This document shows positions 23,807-31,724 of a stretch of 64,000 nt of DNA, in pieces. How positions within the stretch are numbered: position 1 is the stretch's first letter; each line of letters begins with the position of its first letter. The notes under the pieces were generated by a model. It searched no databases and was not told the origin of the DNA. It saw only the letters and a program-made list of their open reading frames with translations. Source of the DNA: Phycisphaerales bacterium (GTDB lineage: Bacteria; Planctomycetota; Phycisphaerae; Phycisphaerales; UBA1924); NCBI GenBank assembly GCA_029260295.1, contig JAJDDN010000007.1, positions 1 through 64,000 on the forward strand. Reading direction: 5' to 3'. The position numbers were made by a program, and so were the translations under genes.

Positions 23807-23812
23807 TAGAAT
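23807..23812 (+). promoter_or_regulatory. -10 element of a leaderless dus transcript
   Basis: TAGAAT lies 6 nt before the ATG at 23819. No ribosome binding site and no convincing -35 element were found. Confidence 0.5.
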
Positions 23813-23818
23813 ACACTT

Positions 23819-24958
23819 ATGTGCGCATTGCCTTTGAACTTGACGACGCCGGGTGGGCTGGTAAGTCTTGAGAGCAACCTGATGTTGGCCCCGATTGCCG
23901 GGTGGTGCGAGCTTGCGTGGCGGGTTTCCGTGCGTGGGCTCAACGGGACCAACGGCGGGCTGGGGCTCGCGTGCACCGATCTGCTCAACCCGCAGGGGCT
24001 TGTTGGCGGACGGGATGCCGCGAGGGATTTGGCTCGCACAAATGATTTAGATCAGCCGATCGGGATGCAGTTGTATGGTGCTGAGCCCGGGGTTTTGGCT
24101 GAGGGTGCGCGGTGGTGTGCTGAACACGGGGCGAGTGTGGTGGACATCAATATGGGGTGCCCGGTTGATAAGGTTTGTAAGCGGATGGGGGGATCGAAGC
24201 TGATGTGTGACTTGCCTCGGACCTTTGAGATCTTTGAGGCGGTGCGGGATGCGCTGCCTGGCTCAATCCCGCTGACGGCCAAGATGCGGTTGGGTTGGGA
24301 CGACGAGGCGCAATCAGAAGGTGTCGCGTGCGAACTTGCAGTCGGATTATGCGAACGAGGCGCGGCGTGCATCACGGTGCATGGACGGACGACGGCGCAG
24401 AAGTTCAAAGGGTCGTGCGATCATGATGGGATCAAGCGGGTGGTTGATGCGGTGCGCGAATCGACGGGCGTGTATGACGGGACGGCTGATGGGGGCGTGC
24501 CTGTGCTTGGGAATGGTGATATTAAATCGGCGATGGATGTGATTGTGATGCGTCGCAATACGGGATGCAGCGGGGTGATGATCGGGCGGGGGGCGTTTGG
24601 GAATCCTTGGATCTTTGGGCAGGCGTGGGGATTGCAGCAGCGGATCGATGCGCTGGGGATTGATTGGTTTGATGACGAGGCGATCAATGCGATTGATGTG
24701 AGTGATTTGGAGCCGAGCGATGATGAGCGGCTGGACTTTGTGCGTGATTATTTTTTACGGATGATCGAGTATCGCGATGTGAAGCACGCGATGCATGTGA
24801 TCAGCATGAAGATCCGTTGGATTGGCAAGACGATCAATGGGGGGCATTGCCGAGATCTGAAGGAGGCGGTGCGGGTTGCGGAGAATCCGGAAGAAGTGCT
24901 GGGGGCGATTGAGGCGTGGAGAGCGTTGAGTCAGGCTTCGGCTGAGGGAATGGCGTGA
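23819..24958 (+). CDS. tRNA-dihydrouridine synthase
   Basis: A 379-residue flavoenzyme that reduces uridines of the tRNA D-loop. The TIM-barrel start 'LMLAPIAGWCELAWRVSVR' is followed by the catalytic-cysteine segment 'DINMGCPVDKVCKRMGGSKL' (Cys114), 'TAKMRLGWDD', the FMN-phosphate site 'ITVHGRTTAQKFKG', and 'VLGNGDIKSAMD'. It is most like DusB, although an extra loop of about 30 residues precedes the C-terminal helical domain ('LDWFDDEAINAIDVSDLEPS' region). The stop overlaps the start of the following membrane protein. The start at 23819 depends on the leaderless promoter. Confidence 0.93.
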   Translation: MCALPLNLTTPGGLVSLESNLMLAPIAGWCELAWRVSVRGLNGTNGGLGLACTDLLNPQGLVGGRDAARDLARTNDLDQPIGMQLYGAEPGVLAEGARWCAEHGASVVDINMGCPVDKVCKRMGGSKLMCDLPRTFEIFEAVRDALPGSIPLTAKMRLGWDDEAQSEGVACELAVGLCERGAACITVHGRTTAQKFKGSCDHDGIKRVVDAVRESTGVYDGTADGGVPVLGNGDIKSAMDVIVMRRNTGCSGVMIGRGAFGNPWIFGQAWGLQQRIDALGIDWFDDEAINAIDVSDLEPSDDERLDFVRDYFLRMIEYRDVKHAMHVISMKIRWIGKTINGGHCRDLKEAVRVAENPEEVLGAIEAWRALSQASAEGMA

Positions 24959-26109
24959 TGTTTGCGTTGTTGGTGGCGTATGTGCAGGGGCGGGGCGGGG
25001 TCTTGGATGACCGGGGGGTTGTGATTGATTCGGAGATGCACGGAGAGTGGGACCCGGATGCTCAGAATCCGTACGACTATGACGAAGACCCTGCCAATGT
25101 TGCGGACACCATCGTGACAGAGAGCCGATTGCGCAGACTTTTTACTGCGTGCTGGGGGATTGGGTCTGTATCGATCAGTCTATTGTCAGTACTGGTGGGG
25201 ATTTATTTCGTATGGAGAATCTCAGGATGGCTTGGACATTCGTTGTTCGGGGTGTCTGGCGCCTTGGGCAACATCGTCGGGTTGGTTGCGGGGGTGATTG
25301 TATTTCTTGGGTGCATATTTCTGTCATCACGCTTGCAGGATGCGAGACGAGCAGTGCGGGCTGGGTGTGGACAGCGAAATCTAAATGATTGCATCGACAT
25401 CTTTGATCTAGTTGATCTCTCAGATCGGTGCGGGGCATGTGCTTTTTTAATCCGAGACTTGGCTCCCAACGAGGACGACGGATATGTGCAGTGTCCTGAA
25501 TGCGGAGCCGTCTGGGATCGGGTGTTGTGGGTTGGGTTTCTAAAAACCGATCGGGTTGGTGTTTTAATGAACCTGAGGATGAAACAGCGGAGACGGAGTT
25601 GTCAGTATGATGGGAGGGGGCAAATGATGCGGGTGATGGCAAGCCGGGATGGGGATGGCCGTGACGAGCAGATCAAGTCGTGCCGAGCTCGGATGGCGAT
25701 CTGGGATGTGTTCTTGTTTATGATCATTCTCTTGTTTCTTGGTGGAGCTTGCGTAGGTGTGGTGTACTTTGCCTTGTTCACTGTTGCAGATATTGGTGGT
25801 CTGATTGCAGCCAGTATCGCGGCGGGGCTGTTGCTGATCGTCACTATCGTGGCGGTCATGGCATTGAATCATGGTGTATGGGTTCGTCGTGTCAAGCAGT
25901 TTATTCGGGATCAGATTGATGACCGTGTGTGCCCTTCGTGCGAAGAATCGCTTGGGGATGAGCCGCATCCTGTGGATGGGGCGTTGGTGTGCGAGGGGTG
26001 CGGATTGGCGTGGGATCCGGCGACGAAACGGCGGGGGCACCATTCTCGGAAGCGGGTGCCAGACGAAAGATACAAAGCTGATCCGGTTTTTGTTGAGATA
26101 CCCGCTTAG
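24955..26109 (+). CDS. Membrane protein with two zinc-ribbon segments
   Basis: No named family recognised. The 384-residue product has four hydrophobic helices in two pairs ('SISLLSVLVGIYFVWRIS', 'IVGLVAGVIVFLGCIFLSS', 'FLFMIILLFLGGACVGVVYF', 'IAASIAAGLLLIVTIVAVMA'). It also has two cytoplasmic-type ribbons: Cys-x2-Cys in RCGACAF with VQCPECGAVW, and CPSCEESLG with VCEGCGLAWD. Internal duplication of a ribbon-plus-helices unit is possible. The start is uncertain: GTG at 24955 overlaps the dus stop, ATG at 24958 is adjacent, and ATG at 25036 would give a hydrophilic N-terminus. It is probably co-transcribed with dus. Confidence 0.7.
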   Translation: MMFALLVAYVQGRGGVLDDRGVVIDSEMHGEWDPDAQNPYDYDEDPANVADTIVTESRLRRLFTACWGIGSVSISLLSVLVGIYFVWRISGWLGHSLFGVSGALGNIVGLVAGVIVFLGCIFLSSRLQDARRAVRAGCGQRNLNDCIDIFDLVDLSDRCGACAFLIRDLAPNEDDGYVQCPECGAVWDRVLWVGFLKTDRVGVLMNLRMKQRRRSCQYDGRGQMMRVMASRDGDGRDEQIKSCRARMAIWDVFLFMIILLFLGGACVGVVYFALFTVADIGGLIAASIAAGLLLIVTIVAVMALNHGVWVRRVKQFIRDQIDDRVCPSCEESLGDEPHPVDGALVCEGCGLAWDPATKRRGHHSRKRVPDERYKADPVFVEIPA

Positions 26110-26249
26110 TTTGTGGGTTTTTGACCGATTACGAATGGGCACCCAGGGAACCCCGCGGGCTCTGGTGCGAATACTCTTGCAGAGGGCACATTCGTTGTCT
26201 TGGTTATCCTGACTGCACACATCCCCACAACCGTCTCTGGAGCGTTGTT

Positions 26250-27686
26250 ATGCGTATTGCACTCTCGTTTTCTGTACTCCTCGCCCTTTCTGCTGGCTCG
26301 GCGATGGCTGAACCTGTGTCTGTTGACCATGCCGGGCATGGGCATGATGGGGACATGGTCTCTGTGCACGGGTGCTTCGGGGATGCGGCGGGGAAATTGT
26401 CTGGGGGGATTCACCAGGTTCCTTTGGATGATGAAGTGCGTGAGTTTCTTGATGCGATGAACACGGCCAATGCGGGGGCTTTGGACAATCGGCTTGACCT
26501 TGTGATTGTGGGCGATGGGTACACGGCCGGGGAGATGGGTCAGTTTCATATCGATGCTGATGGGATCGTGGCCTCGTTGTATCAGTATGAGCCGTTCACG
26601 AGCTACCAGTCGTACTTTCGGGTGATCAAAATTGAAGTGATTTCAAATGAATCGGGTGTTGATAACGATCCGAATCCGGGTGTGAGCAGGGATACGGCGC
26701 TTGACATGACCTACTGGTGTTCGAACATCGAGCGGCTGTTGTGTGTCAATGTTGGTAAGGCGTACAACGCGGCGTCTGCGGCACCGGATATTGATCAGGT
26801 GATCGCGATCTCAAACTCGAGCAAGTATGGAGGGGCGGGGTATTCGAGCAACAACCTGGGGACCGCGGCGGGACAGAACTCTGCGGCGGCGGATGTCGCG
26901 ATCCATGAACTGGGGCATTCGCTCGGGGATCTGGCTGATGAGTACACTTATGGTGGGCCGACGACTTATACCGGGGGCGAGTTGTTCCCGGTGGATGTGT
27001 CTATTTATAACCAGAGCGAGCAGATTGCTCAGAGCCGGAAGTGGCACAACTGGATGGGGGCTTCGCTTACAGGTTTTGACAACCCGATCAATGCATACGA
27101 GGGCGGGAACTATTCACAGTTCGGCGTATACCGGCCATCAACCAACTCGATGATGCGGTCGCTGGGGCGTCCGTTTAACTTGGTGAGCGCCGAGCAGTTG
27201 CTCAAGGAGATTTACCGCGAGGTGAATCCGATTGATGACGGCACAGCCAATGGGGCCGCGCTGGGCCGCGACGATTCGGCTTGGATTATTCCGATGCGTC
27301 CGTTGAATCATGACCTGACGGTGCTGTGGTATCTTGATGATGTTTTTCGGCCCGATCTGATCGGTGCTGAGACTGTTGATATTGCATCGCTGGGACTCGA
27401 TGACAATGAGCACGAGCTGCGGGTGGTTGTTGTTGATGGGATCAACTGGGTCCGCGATGCCGCTATGCGGGATCAGTTCATGACCGGCGAGCGGATTTAT
27501 TCGATCCCTTCGATCGTGTGCCATGCGGATATCAGTGGGGATGGCGCCCTTGATTTCTTCGACATCGCCGGCTTCCTCACGCTGTTCAGTTCAGGAGACC
27601 TGGCGGCTGATTTCAGTGGGGATGGATCGCTGGACTTCTTTGATGTCGCGATATTCCTGTCGATGTTCAGTTCGGGATGCCCATAA
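26250..27686 (+). CDS. Secreted M64-type metallopeptidase with a dockerin pair
   Basis: A 478-residue exported protein with a 20-residue signal peptide ending GSAMA. The mature start is His-rich ('VDHAGHGHDGD'). The zinc site H219-E-L-G-H223 lies in 'IHELGHSLGDLADEY', the arrangement of IgA-peptidase M64 enzymes. The C-terminal 55 residues hold two matching calcium-loop repeats, D-I-S-G-D-G-A-L-D-F-F-D and D-F-S-G-D-G-S-L-D-F-F-D, followed by SSGCP, a planctomycete-style dockerin ending. Such domains probably attach or sort the enzyme outside the cell; the partner is unknown. The start at 26250 is chosen for the signal peptide. Confidence 0.88.
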   Translation: MRIALSFSVLLALSAGSAMAEPVSVDHAGHGHDGDMVSVHGCFGDAAGKLSGGIHQVPLDDEVREFLDAMNTANAGALDNRLDLVIVGDGYTAGEMGQFHIDADGIVASLYQYEPFTSYQSYFRVIKIEVISNESGVDNDPNPGVSRDTALDMTYWCSNIERLLCVNVGKAYNAASAAPDIDQVIAISNSSKYGGAGYSSNNLGTAAGQNSAAADVAIHELGHSLGDLADEYTYGGPTTYTGGELFPVDVSIYNQSEQIAQSRKWHNWMGASLTGFDNPINAYEGGNYSQFGVYRPSTNSMMRSLGRPFNLVSAEQLLKEIYREVNPIDDGTANGAALGRDDSAWIIPMRPLNHDLTVLWYLDDVFRPDLIGAETVDIASLGLDDNEHELRVVVVDGINWVRDAAMRDQFMTGERIYSIPSIVCHADISGDGALDFFDIAGFLTLFSSGDLAADFSGDGSLDFFDVAIFLSMFSSGCP

Positions 27687-27865
27687 TTGCGGGTTTTCAG
27701 GTTCACGGAGGGGCTGTGATCCCGTGATTCTCAACAATTGGGCCTGGAATAATTGTTTTCGGACTCACCGCCTGCAATATGGTTCATTCAGGTGCGTTTG
27801 GCGGACGGATTCAAGGAGACGGTTGGTTTGTATTGGCGGCCCAACCGATATGAGTATTTCTGGAT

Positions 27866-27896
27866 AGCGGGCTTTTGAGTATTGTGAGCCCGCTTT
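27866..27896 (+). terminator. Hairpin terminator after the M64 peptidase gene
   Basis: AGCGGGCT and AGCCCGCT form a perfect 8-bp stem with a 13-base loop, followed by a short T run (TTTAT). It stands about 180 bases beyond the stop. The rest of 27687-27988 shows nothing else convincing. Confidence 0.6.
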
Positions 27897-27988
27897 ATGA
27901 TGTATGAATACGGCCAATATTTGTGGGCAGTAGACCTAGTGTTGAGCCGCCTGAGTAAATGCAACCCAGACAATAAGGACAGATGACC

Positions 27989-29188
27989 ATGAAACTGACT
28001 ACACGACACCTATGCGCCCTATCGATTTCGATGCTTGGACTGATTTCCGGTGCATCCATCGCTCAAACTGCCGGTGCTGCCAAGGAACAAACCAAATCCA
28101 CTCAGCCAGCGGTTGAACCTGGTCATGAGGGACACAACCACAGTAATGGTGTCGCACCCACGACTGTCCGCCCGATTCAGACCCAGGCGGGGCACGGGGC
28201 TGCTCAACCGGTCGCTGGTCCGTCGGCCAGATCGATATTGTTGTTCAAGGAAACGACCGTGAGCACTGGTCAGATCTTGGACAACGAGCCCGCGGTTGTG
28301 GAGTTTAAGTTTAAGAACACGGGCTCTGAAGATCTTGAGATCCAGTTGATCAAGCCTGCTTGTGGCTGCACCGTTCCTGATATGGCTCAGAAATCTTACA
28401 AGGCTGGCGAGTCGGGTGTCATGAAAGTCACCTTCGATCCTTCGGGCAAAAAGGGTCCTATTTCGCGTCAGATTACGATCTACACCAACTCGACAACGAA
28501 GCCGGTTCACACGATCAACCTGACATCGTTTGTGAAGCCTGTGGTTATTACTGAGCCTCGGATTCTGGCGTTTGATCTGACCCAGAAGGGGCACAGTGCC
28601 ACCAAAGAGTTCAAGATTTACGGCCGTTTCGATGGGTTCAAGGTCAGCCGAGCGACGACACAGGATTCTGATACCTTTGGTGTCGAAATCATTGATGGTG
28701 GCAAGGTTGAAAAAGATGGCGAGGAACTGTGGCTTCAGATCATCCGCGTTTCGATTCTTGAGAGTGCCAAGCCTGACAGTCATCGTACTGAGATTACAGT
28801 CCGAACAAACGAAGAGCACAAGAAGATCTTCTCGCTGGCGGTTGTCGGCCGGGTGATCGGGGATCTTGAGCTCACCCCTGTGCGGATGACCATGGGACGG
28901 CTTGTGGTTGGTGATGAGTTTGAACGCCAGGTAACGATGCGATCCAAGGCTGGAAATGCCTTTGAGATCAAGTCGGTCAACTCGATCAATGTCGTCCTTG
29001 ACGCAACCTACACGGCTGAGCCAGTGGATGCTAAGAAGCGTGACGAGTGGGTCATCACGGTCAAGGGGACTGTTGCGCATCCTGCCCAGCGGTTCAATGC
29101 TCAGATGAATGTGGTGACCGATGTGGCTGATGAAGAGATGATGACGGTACAGATGTACGGTCAGTTGCAGCCTAAGAGCACTCCCTGA
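27989..29188 (+). CDS. DUF1573 domain exported protein
   Basis: A 399-residue protein with a signal peptide of about 25 residues (ending GASIA). A His-rich linker follows ('EPGHEGHNHSNGV', 'AGHGAA'), then a DUF1573 immunoglobulin-like domain around residues 90-170: 'VEFKFKNTGSEDLEIQLIK' and the hallmark 'PACGCTVPD'. Two further beta-rich segments fill the C-terminal half ('ELTPVRMTMGRLVVGDEFER'). The function of DUF1573 is unknown. The ATG at 27989 has AAGGA 8-10 nt upstream. It heads a run with the rhodanese and MauE-like genes, which suggests a role near periplasmic redox or sulfur chemistry. Confidence 0.87.
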   Translation: MKLTTRHLCALSISMLGLISGASIAQTAGAAKEQTKSTQPAVEPGHEGHNHSNGVAPTTVRPIQTQAGHGAAQPVAGPSARSILLFKETTVSTGQILDNEPAVVEFKFKNTGSEDLEIQLIKPACGCTVPDMAQKSYKAGESGVMKVTFDPSGKKGPISRQITIYTNSTTKPVHTINLTSFVKPVVITEPRILAFDLTQKGHSATKEFKIYGRFDGFKVSRATTQDSDTFGVEIIDGGKVEKDGEELWLQIIRVSILESAKPDSHRTEITVRTNEEHKKIFSLAVVGRVIGDLELTPVRMTMGRLVVGDEFERQVTMRSKAGNAFEIKSVNSINVVLDATYTAEPVDAKKRDEWVITVKGTVAHPAQRFNAQMNVVTDVADEEMMTVQMYGQLQPKSTP

Positions 29189-29230
29189 TATTTGATTCGG
29201 CCTAGTTCCCCGGCTTGAGGTGTATTGCGT

Positions 29231-29830
29231 ATGAAGACTCTGCAACGGGTGCTTGCGATTGTTGGTGGTGCGTTCCTGATCGGTACGGTTCAGGCGGTGG
29301 TCTTCGGGCCGGTGACGCTTGGGCCTGCCAATCTCACTGCGGGAACAGATAAACCCAAAGGAAATCCCGACCGGCCATCTGCCGATCCGATCCCAGAGAA
29401 CCCTGATCCGCCGATTGACCGTCCTGTTGCGACCTACACGGGCAAGGCTGATCCGCTGCTTGATGCACCGGTTCCTGAAGGATCGTTAACACTCCGGGAA
29501 GCAAAGGAACTCTGGGATGCAGCGGCGTACTTTATTGACGCCCGGCATGAGCATGAGTTTGAGGCGGGGCATATTCAGTACGCGGCATTCCTTGAATCAA
29601 AGCTATTTGATACCGACATTGCTCGGGCCAACGCGGTGATGGATTCGATCCCACTGGACGGGACCATCGTGCTGTACTGTGTCGGCGGCGAGTGCGATGC
29701 TTCCAAAAACACGGCGGCGTTGCTTGAGCAGTATGGGTATACGGATCTGCGGATTATGGGCGCGGGGTACGAGCATTGGGTCGCGGCTGGGTTTGAAACC
29801 GCGACGGGTTCAGATGGGGGGACGCCATGA
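29231..29830 (+). CDS. Membrane-anchored rhodanese-like protein
   Basis: A 199-residue protein with an N-terminal membrane anchor (about 5-25), a Pro-rich linker (about 40-68), and a rhodanese domain from about 85 to the end. The domain starts with 'AAYFIDARHEHEFEAGHI' and has the active-site loop 'VLYCVGGECDASKN' with Cys150 as the predicted sulfur carrier. The linker and anchor imply an extracytoplasmic position. GAGG stands about 10 nt before the ATG at 29231. The stop overlaps the start of the MauE-like gene by 4 nt. Sulfur transfer or thiol chemistry on the outside of the membrane is inferred. Confidence 0.88.
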   Translation: MKTLQRVLAIVGGAFLIGTVQAVVFGPVTLGPANLTAGTDKPKGNPDRPSADPIPENPDPPIDRPVATYTGKADPLLDAPVPEGSLTLREAKELWDAAAYFIDARHEHEFEAGHIQYAAFLESKLFDTDIARANAVMDSIPLDGTIVLYCVGGECDASKNTAALLEQYGYTDLRIMGAGYEHWVAAGFETATGSDGGTP

Positions 29831-30366
29831 GTGGCACGAAACCTGGCGCCAAACTCTGGGCCGAATCGATTTTGCTTCAACTCCCTTTGCGGGTTGGGCT
29901 TGGCGGGGTGTTTGCCTTTGCGGCGTACAACAAAATCGGGAGCACGCAATCGTTTGCCAACGCGATCAAGGGGTTCCGGATTGTCGATGCTGACAAATAC
30001 GGTCATCTGATTGTGACGGCGGCGTACACGATGCCTTGGATCGAGATGATCGCTGGGGTGCTCCTGGTGCTCGGGCTGTGGTCTCGGGCGAGTGCGGTGG
30101 CGATCCAGATTATGCTGGTCGCGTTCATCGTGGCGTTGATCCATGTGATTCTTGATGAGTCGATCAGCGCGGATTGCTCGTGCTTTGGGGACATGAATCT
30201 GGTGTGTGAATCCAGCGTGGGGTGGTGCCAGGTGATTCGGAACTCGATATTGCTGGTGCCATGTTCGTATCTGGTATGGCATCAGGGTGGGCTTTTGGCG
30301 TTGGATCGGGTGTTCCGGGATAAATCCGGGGACAATGACCCCCGGTGGACGGTCGACCGGGAATGA
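29827..30366 (+). CDS. MauE/DoxX family redox-associated membrane protein
   Basis: A 179-residue membrane protein with four hydrophobic helices. It begins with 'PLRVGLGGVFAFAAYNKI', continues with 'AYTMPWIEMIAGVLLVLGLW' and 'AVAIQIMLVAFIVALIHVI', and has a Cys pair in the last loop ('SADCSCFGDMNLVCESSVGW'). The Cys-x-Cys-Phe-Gly arrangement is typical of MauE-like proteins thought to assist disulfide or thiol transfer across the membrane. The 4-nt overlap with the rhodanese gene fits joint function. The real partner is unknown. Confidence 0.87.
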   Translation: MSGTKPGAKLWAESILLQLPLRVGLGGVFAFAAYNKIGSTQSFANAIKGFRIVDADKYGHLIVTAAYTMPWIEMIAGVLLVLGLWSRASAVAIQIMLVAFIVALIHVILDESISADCSCFGDMNLVCESSVGWCQVIRNSILLVPCSYLVWHQGGLLALDRVFRDKSGDNDPRWTVDRE

Positions 30367-30371
30367 TTGAG

Positions 30372-30410
30372 TTACGCCCCTCCGGGCGTAAGTTGGCTCG
30401 ACAAGCGAGC
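30372..30410 (+). other. Tandem hairpins between the MauE-like gene and rpsR
   Basis: TTACGCCC-CTCC-GGGCGTAA is a perfect 8-bp stem (30372-30391). GCTCG-ACAAG-CGAGC (30396-30410), followed by TTT, forms the second. They could end the upstream run or shape the rpsR leader. Confidence 0.5.
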
Positions 30411-30513
30411 TTTAGAGGCCTAAACTCCTCTCCGCTAAGTAAATCCGTCGCTCGGATGGCTGGCAGCGTTTGCCAAAAATCTGGGCCTCAACGACCAAGA
30501 CGGAGTGAGAACA

Positions 30514-30753
30514 ATGAGCCGATTTGACCGATTCCCAACGACCCCGACCAAAGCTACGAAGACTTCTGGCAAAGGGATCGAATACTGTGACTACAAGGAC
30601 ATCGAGAGCCTTCGTCGCATGATGACCCCCAACGGCAAGATTTATGGCCGCAAGCGGCTCGGCACCAATGCTCGCCAGCAGCGGATGGTTGCACAGGCGG
30701 TTAAGCGTGCACGCTTTATGGGTATGCTCCCATTCACCAACGCGACCCTCTAA
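30514..30753 (+). CDS. rpsR: 30S ribosomal protein S18
   Basis: A 79-residue bS18 protein, recognised by 'YCDYKDIESLRRMMTPNGKI' and 'RQQRMVAQAVKRARFMGMLP', which match the RNA-binding helix and the platform interface with S6. The start at 30514 is used, with GGAG about 9 nt upstream; a TTG or ATG three codons earlier is possible. The usual partners rpsF, ssb and rplI are not adjacent, so rpsR stands alone, followed by a strong terminator. A first-site Cys (CDYKD) is kept. Confidence 0.95.
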   Translation: MSRFDRFPTTPTKATKTSGKGIEYCDYKDIESLRRMMTPNGKIYGRKRLGTNARQQRMVAQAVKRARFMGMLPFTNATL

Positions 30754-30786
30754 CACCGCTTAAAGTTAGATAGCACTGAATACTGA

Positions 30787-30815
30787 ACCGATCGGATCTT
30801 CCGGTCGGTTTTTTT
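30787..30815 (+). terminator. Rho-independent terminator of rpsR
   Basis: ACCGATCGG and CCGGTCGGT form a 9-bp stem with one G-T pair and an ATCTT loop, followed directly by at least six T residues. It is the clearest terminator in the window. Confidence 0.9.
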
Positions 30816-30816
30816 A

Positions 30817-30844
30817 TTGAACGGGTTCGTAATCCGTATAGAAT
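30817..30844 (+). promoter_or_regulatory. Promoter of the free methionine sulfoxide reductase gene
   Basis: TTGAAC (30817-30822), a 16-base spacer and TAGAAT (30839-30844) form a good sigma-70 type promoter. The ATG at 30850 begins 5 nt after the -10 element, so the transcript should be leaderless. It abuts the rpsR terminator T-run. Confidence 0.7.
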
Positions 30845-30849
30845 ACGGC

Positions 30850-31344
30850 ATGGCTGTGTATGACCGAGAGTATGAGCCGGTGGCGATGGCGCTCAATCAT
30901 GTGGCGGGGAGTCGTGACCGCCGGATGCGTGAGGTTGCCGATACGCTGTGGCGGTTCTTTCGGCATGATGGTGTGTCTTGGGTTGGGTTCTATACGATTA
31001 ATGATGATCAAGAAGGAATGACACTTGGACCATCACGCGATACGCCGGCGTGCTCGCCGATCGGGTTGCACGGGGCTTGTGGTAAATCGTGGCGGACGGG
31101 GCGGCCGATGATTATTGGGGATGTGGTGAATCTTGGGCCTGAGTACATCGCGTGTGATCCGCGTGACAAGTCGGAGATTGTGATCCCGATGTTCTGCGAC
31201 AAGGGCAAGTGCTGGGGGGTGCTGGATGTGGACTCGCGGGAACGCGATGCGTTCAGCGAGATGGATCTGTTTGAACTGCGAAGGATTCTGGAATCAACGG
31301 GGCTTTCATGGCCTAAGGCGCATCTGGACCCGCTGCACTACTGA
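30850..31344 (+). CDS. msrC: Free methionine-R-sulfoxide reductase, GAF fold
   Basis: A 164-residue GAF-domain protein. Three cysteines, Cys68, Cys77 and Cys102, sit at spacings very close to the three catalytic cysteines known in fRMsr. The segments 'GLHGACGKSWRTGRPMIIGD' and 'YIACDPRDKSEIVIPMF' match that enzyme; the third cysteine would be the one attacking the sulfoxide. It reduces free methionine-R-sulfoxide in the cytosol, using thioredoxin. The start at 30850 follows a strong promoter; a longer frame to 30817 overlaps that promoter and is unlikely. The family member could also be a general GAF protein, but the cysteines argue otherwise. Confidence 0.87.
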   Translation: MAVYDREYEPVAMALNHVAGSRDRRMREVADTLWRFFRHDGVSWVGFYTINDDQEGMTLGPSRDTPACSPIGLHGACGKSWRTGRPMIIGDVVNLGPEYIACDPRDKSEIVIPMFCDKGKCWGVLDVDSRERDAFSEMDLFELRRILESTGLSWPKAHLDPLHY

Positions 31345-31386
31345 TTTGGGTGGAATAAAGACCGGCCCGCATTGGCTCTCTTGTGT

Positions 31387-31569
31387 ATGAGTACCAATGA
31401 GACGAATCAGAAAGCGTGCAAATCCGGATTGTGTTCGACGGGGCTGATGAAGGCGGGGTGCCCGAGTTGTTTGTTGATCGGGCTGGTGGTGTTGCCGTTC
31501 GAGCTGTTGTTTCGGTGGGTGCGGGGGTTGATTGCGGGGCCGGTGAGTGAGTCGGTGGTTGAAGAATAA
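31387..31569 (+). CDS. Small Cys-containing membrane protein, unknown
   Basis: No family recognised. The 60-residue product has four cysteines before or at the start of a single hydrophobic helix ('CPSCLLIGLVVLPFELLFRW'). The first half is 'KACKSGLCSTGLMKAGC'. The ATG at 31387 has no clear ribosome binding site. Base use is like that of neighbouring genes, which supports coding. It ends just before a repeat block. It may be a real small protein, but I cannot exclude a chance frame. Confidence 0.4.
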   Translation: MSTNETNQKACKSGLCSTGLMKAGCPSCLLIGLVVLPFELLFRWVRGLIAGPVSESVVEE

Positions 31570-31585
31570 GAAAGACCCCCTCCGT

Positions 31586-31626
31586 CCGCGAAGACGCGGC
31601 CACCTCCCCCGTCAGGACGGGGGAGG
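31586..31626 (+). repeat. Two adjacent perfect hairpins in a repeat block
   Basis: CCGCG-AAGA-CGCGG (31586-31599) and an 11-bp stem at 31603-31626 (arms CCTCCCCCGTC and GACGGGGGAGG, loop AG). The block 31573-31725, purine-rich between its hairpins, has no gene and also holds the DUF559-type end repeat at 31677. Confidence 0.65.
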
Positions 31627-31676
31627 AGAAAGAGATAAAGAAGAAGGAAGAGGAGGAAGAATTGGGAGAAGCCATA

Positions 31677-31717
31677 GAGCCCTCACCCCGGCCCTCTCCC
31701 ATCAGAATGGGAGAGGG
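31677..31717 (+). repeat. Solo copy of the DUF559-element end repeat
   Basis: GAGCCCTCACCCCGGCCCTC-TCCC followed by a different loop (ATCAGAAT) and GGGAGAGGG. It matches the right end of the 37368-37876 element except in the loop. It lies immediately downstream of the rluA stop in the minus direction, with no endonuclease gene nearby. Confidence 0.7.
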
Positions 31718-31724
31718 AGGAAGA

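Noticed and set aside
26250-27686. PEP-CTERM substrate of the exosortase
   Set aside because: The protein ends in a dockerin pair and SSGCP, with no C-terminal helix and basic tail.
28019-29245. 408-codon minus frame over the DUF1573 gene
   Set aside because: Shadow of a recognisable plus-strand gene; no sensible domains.
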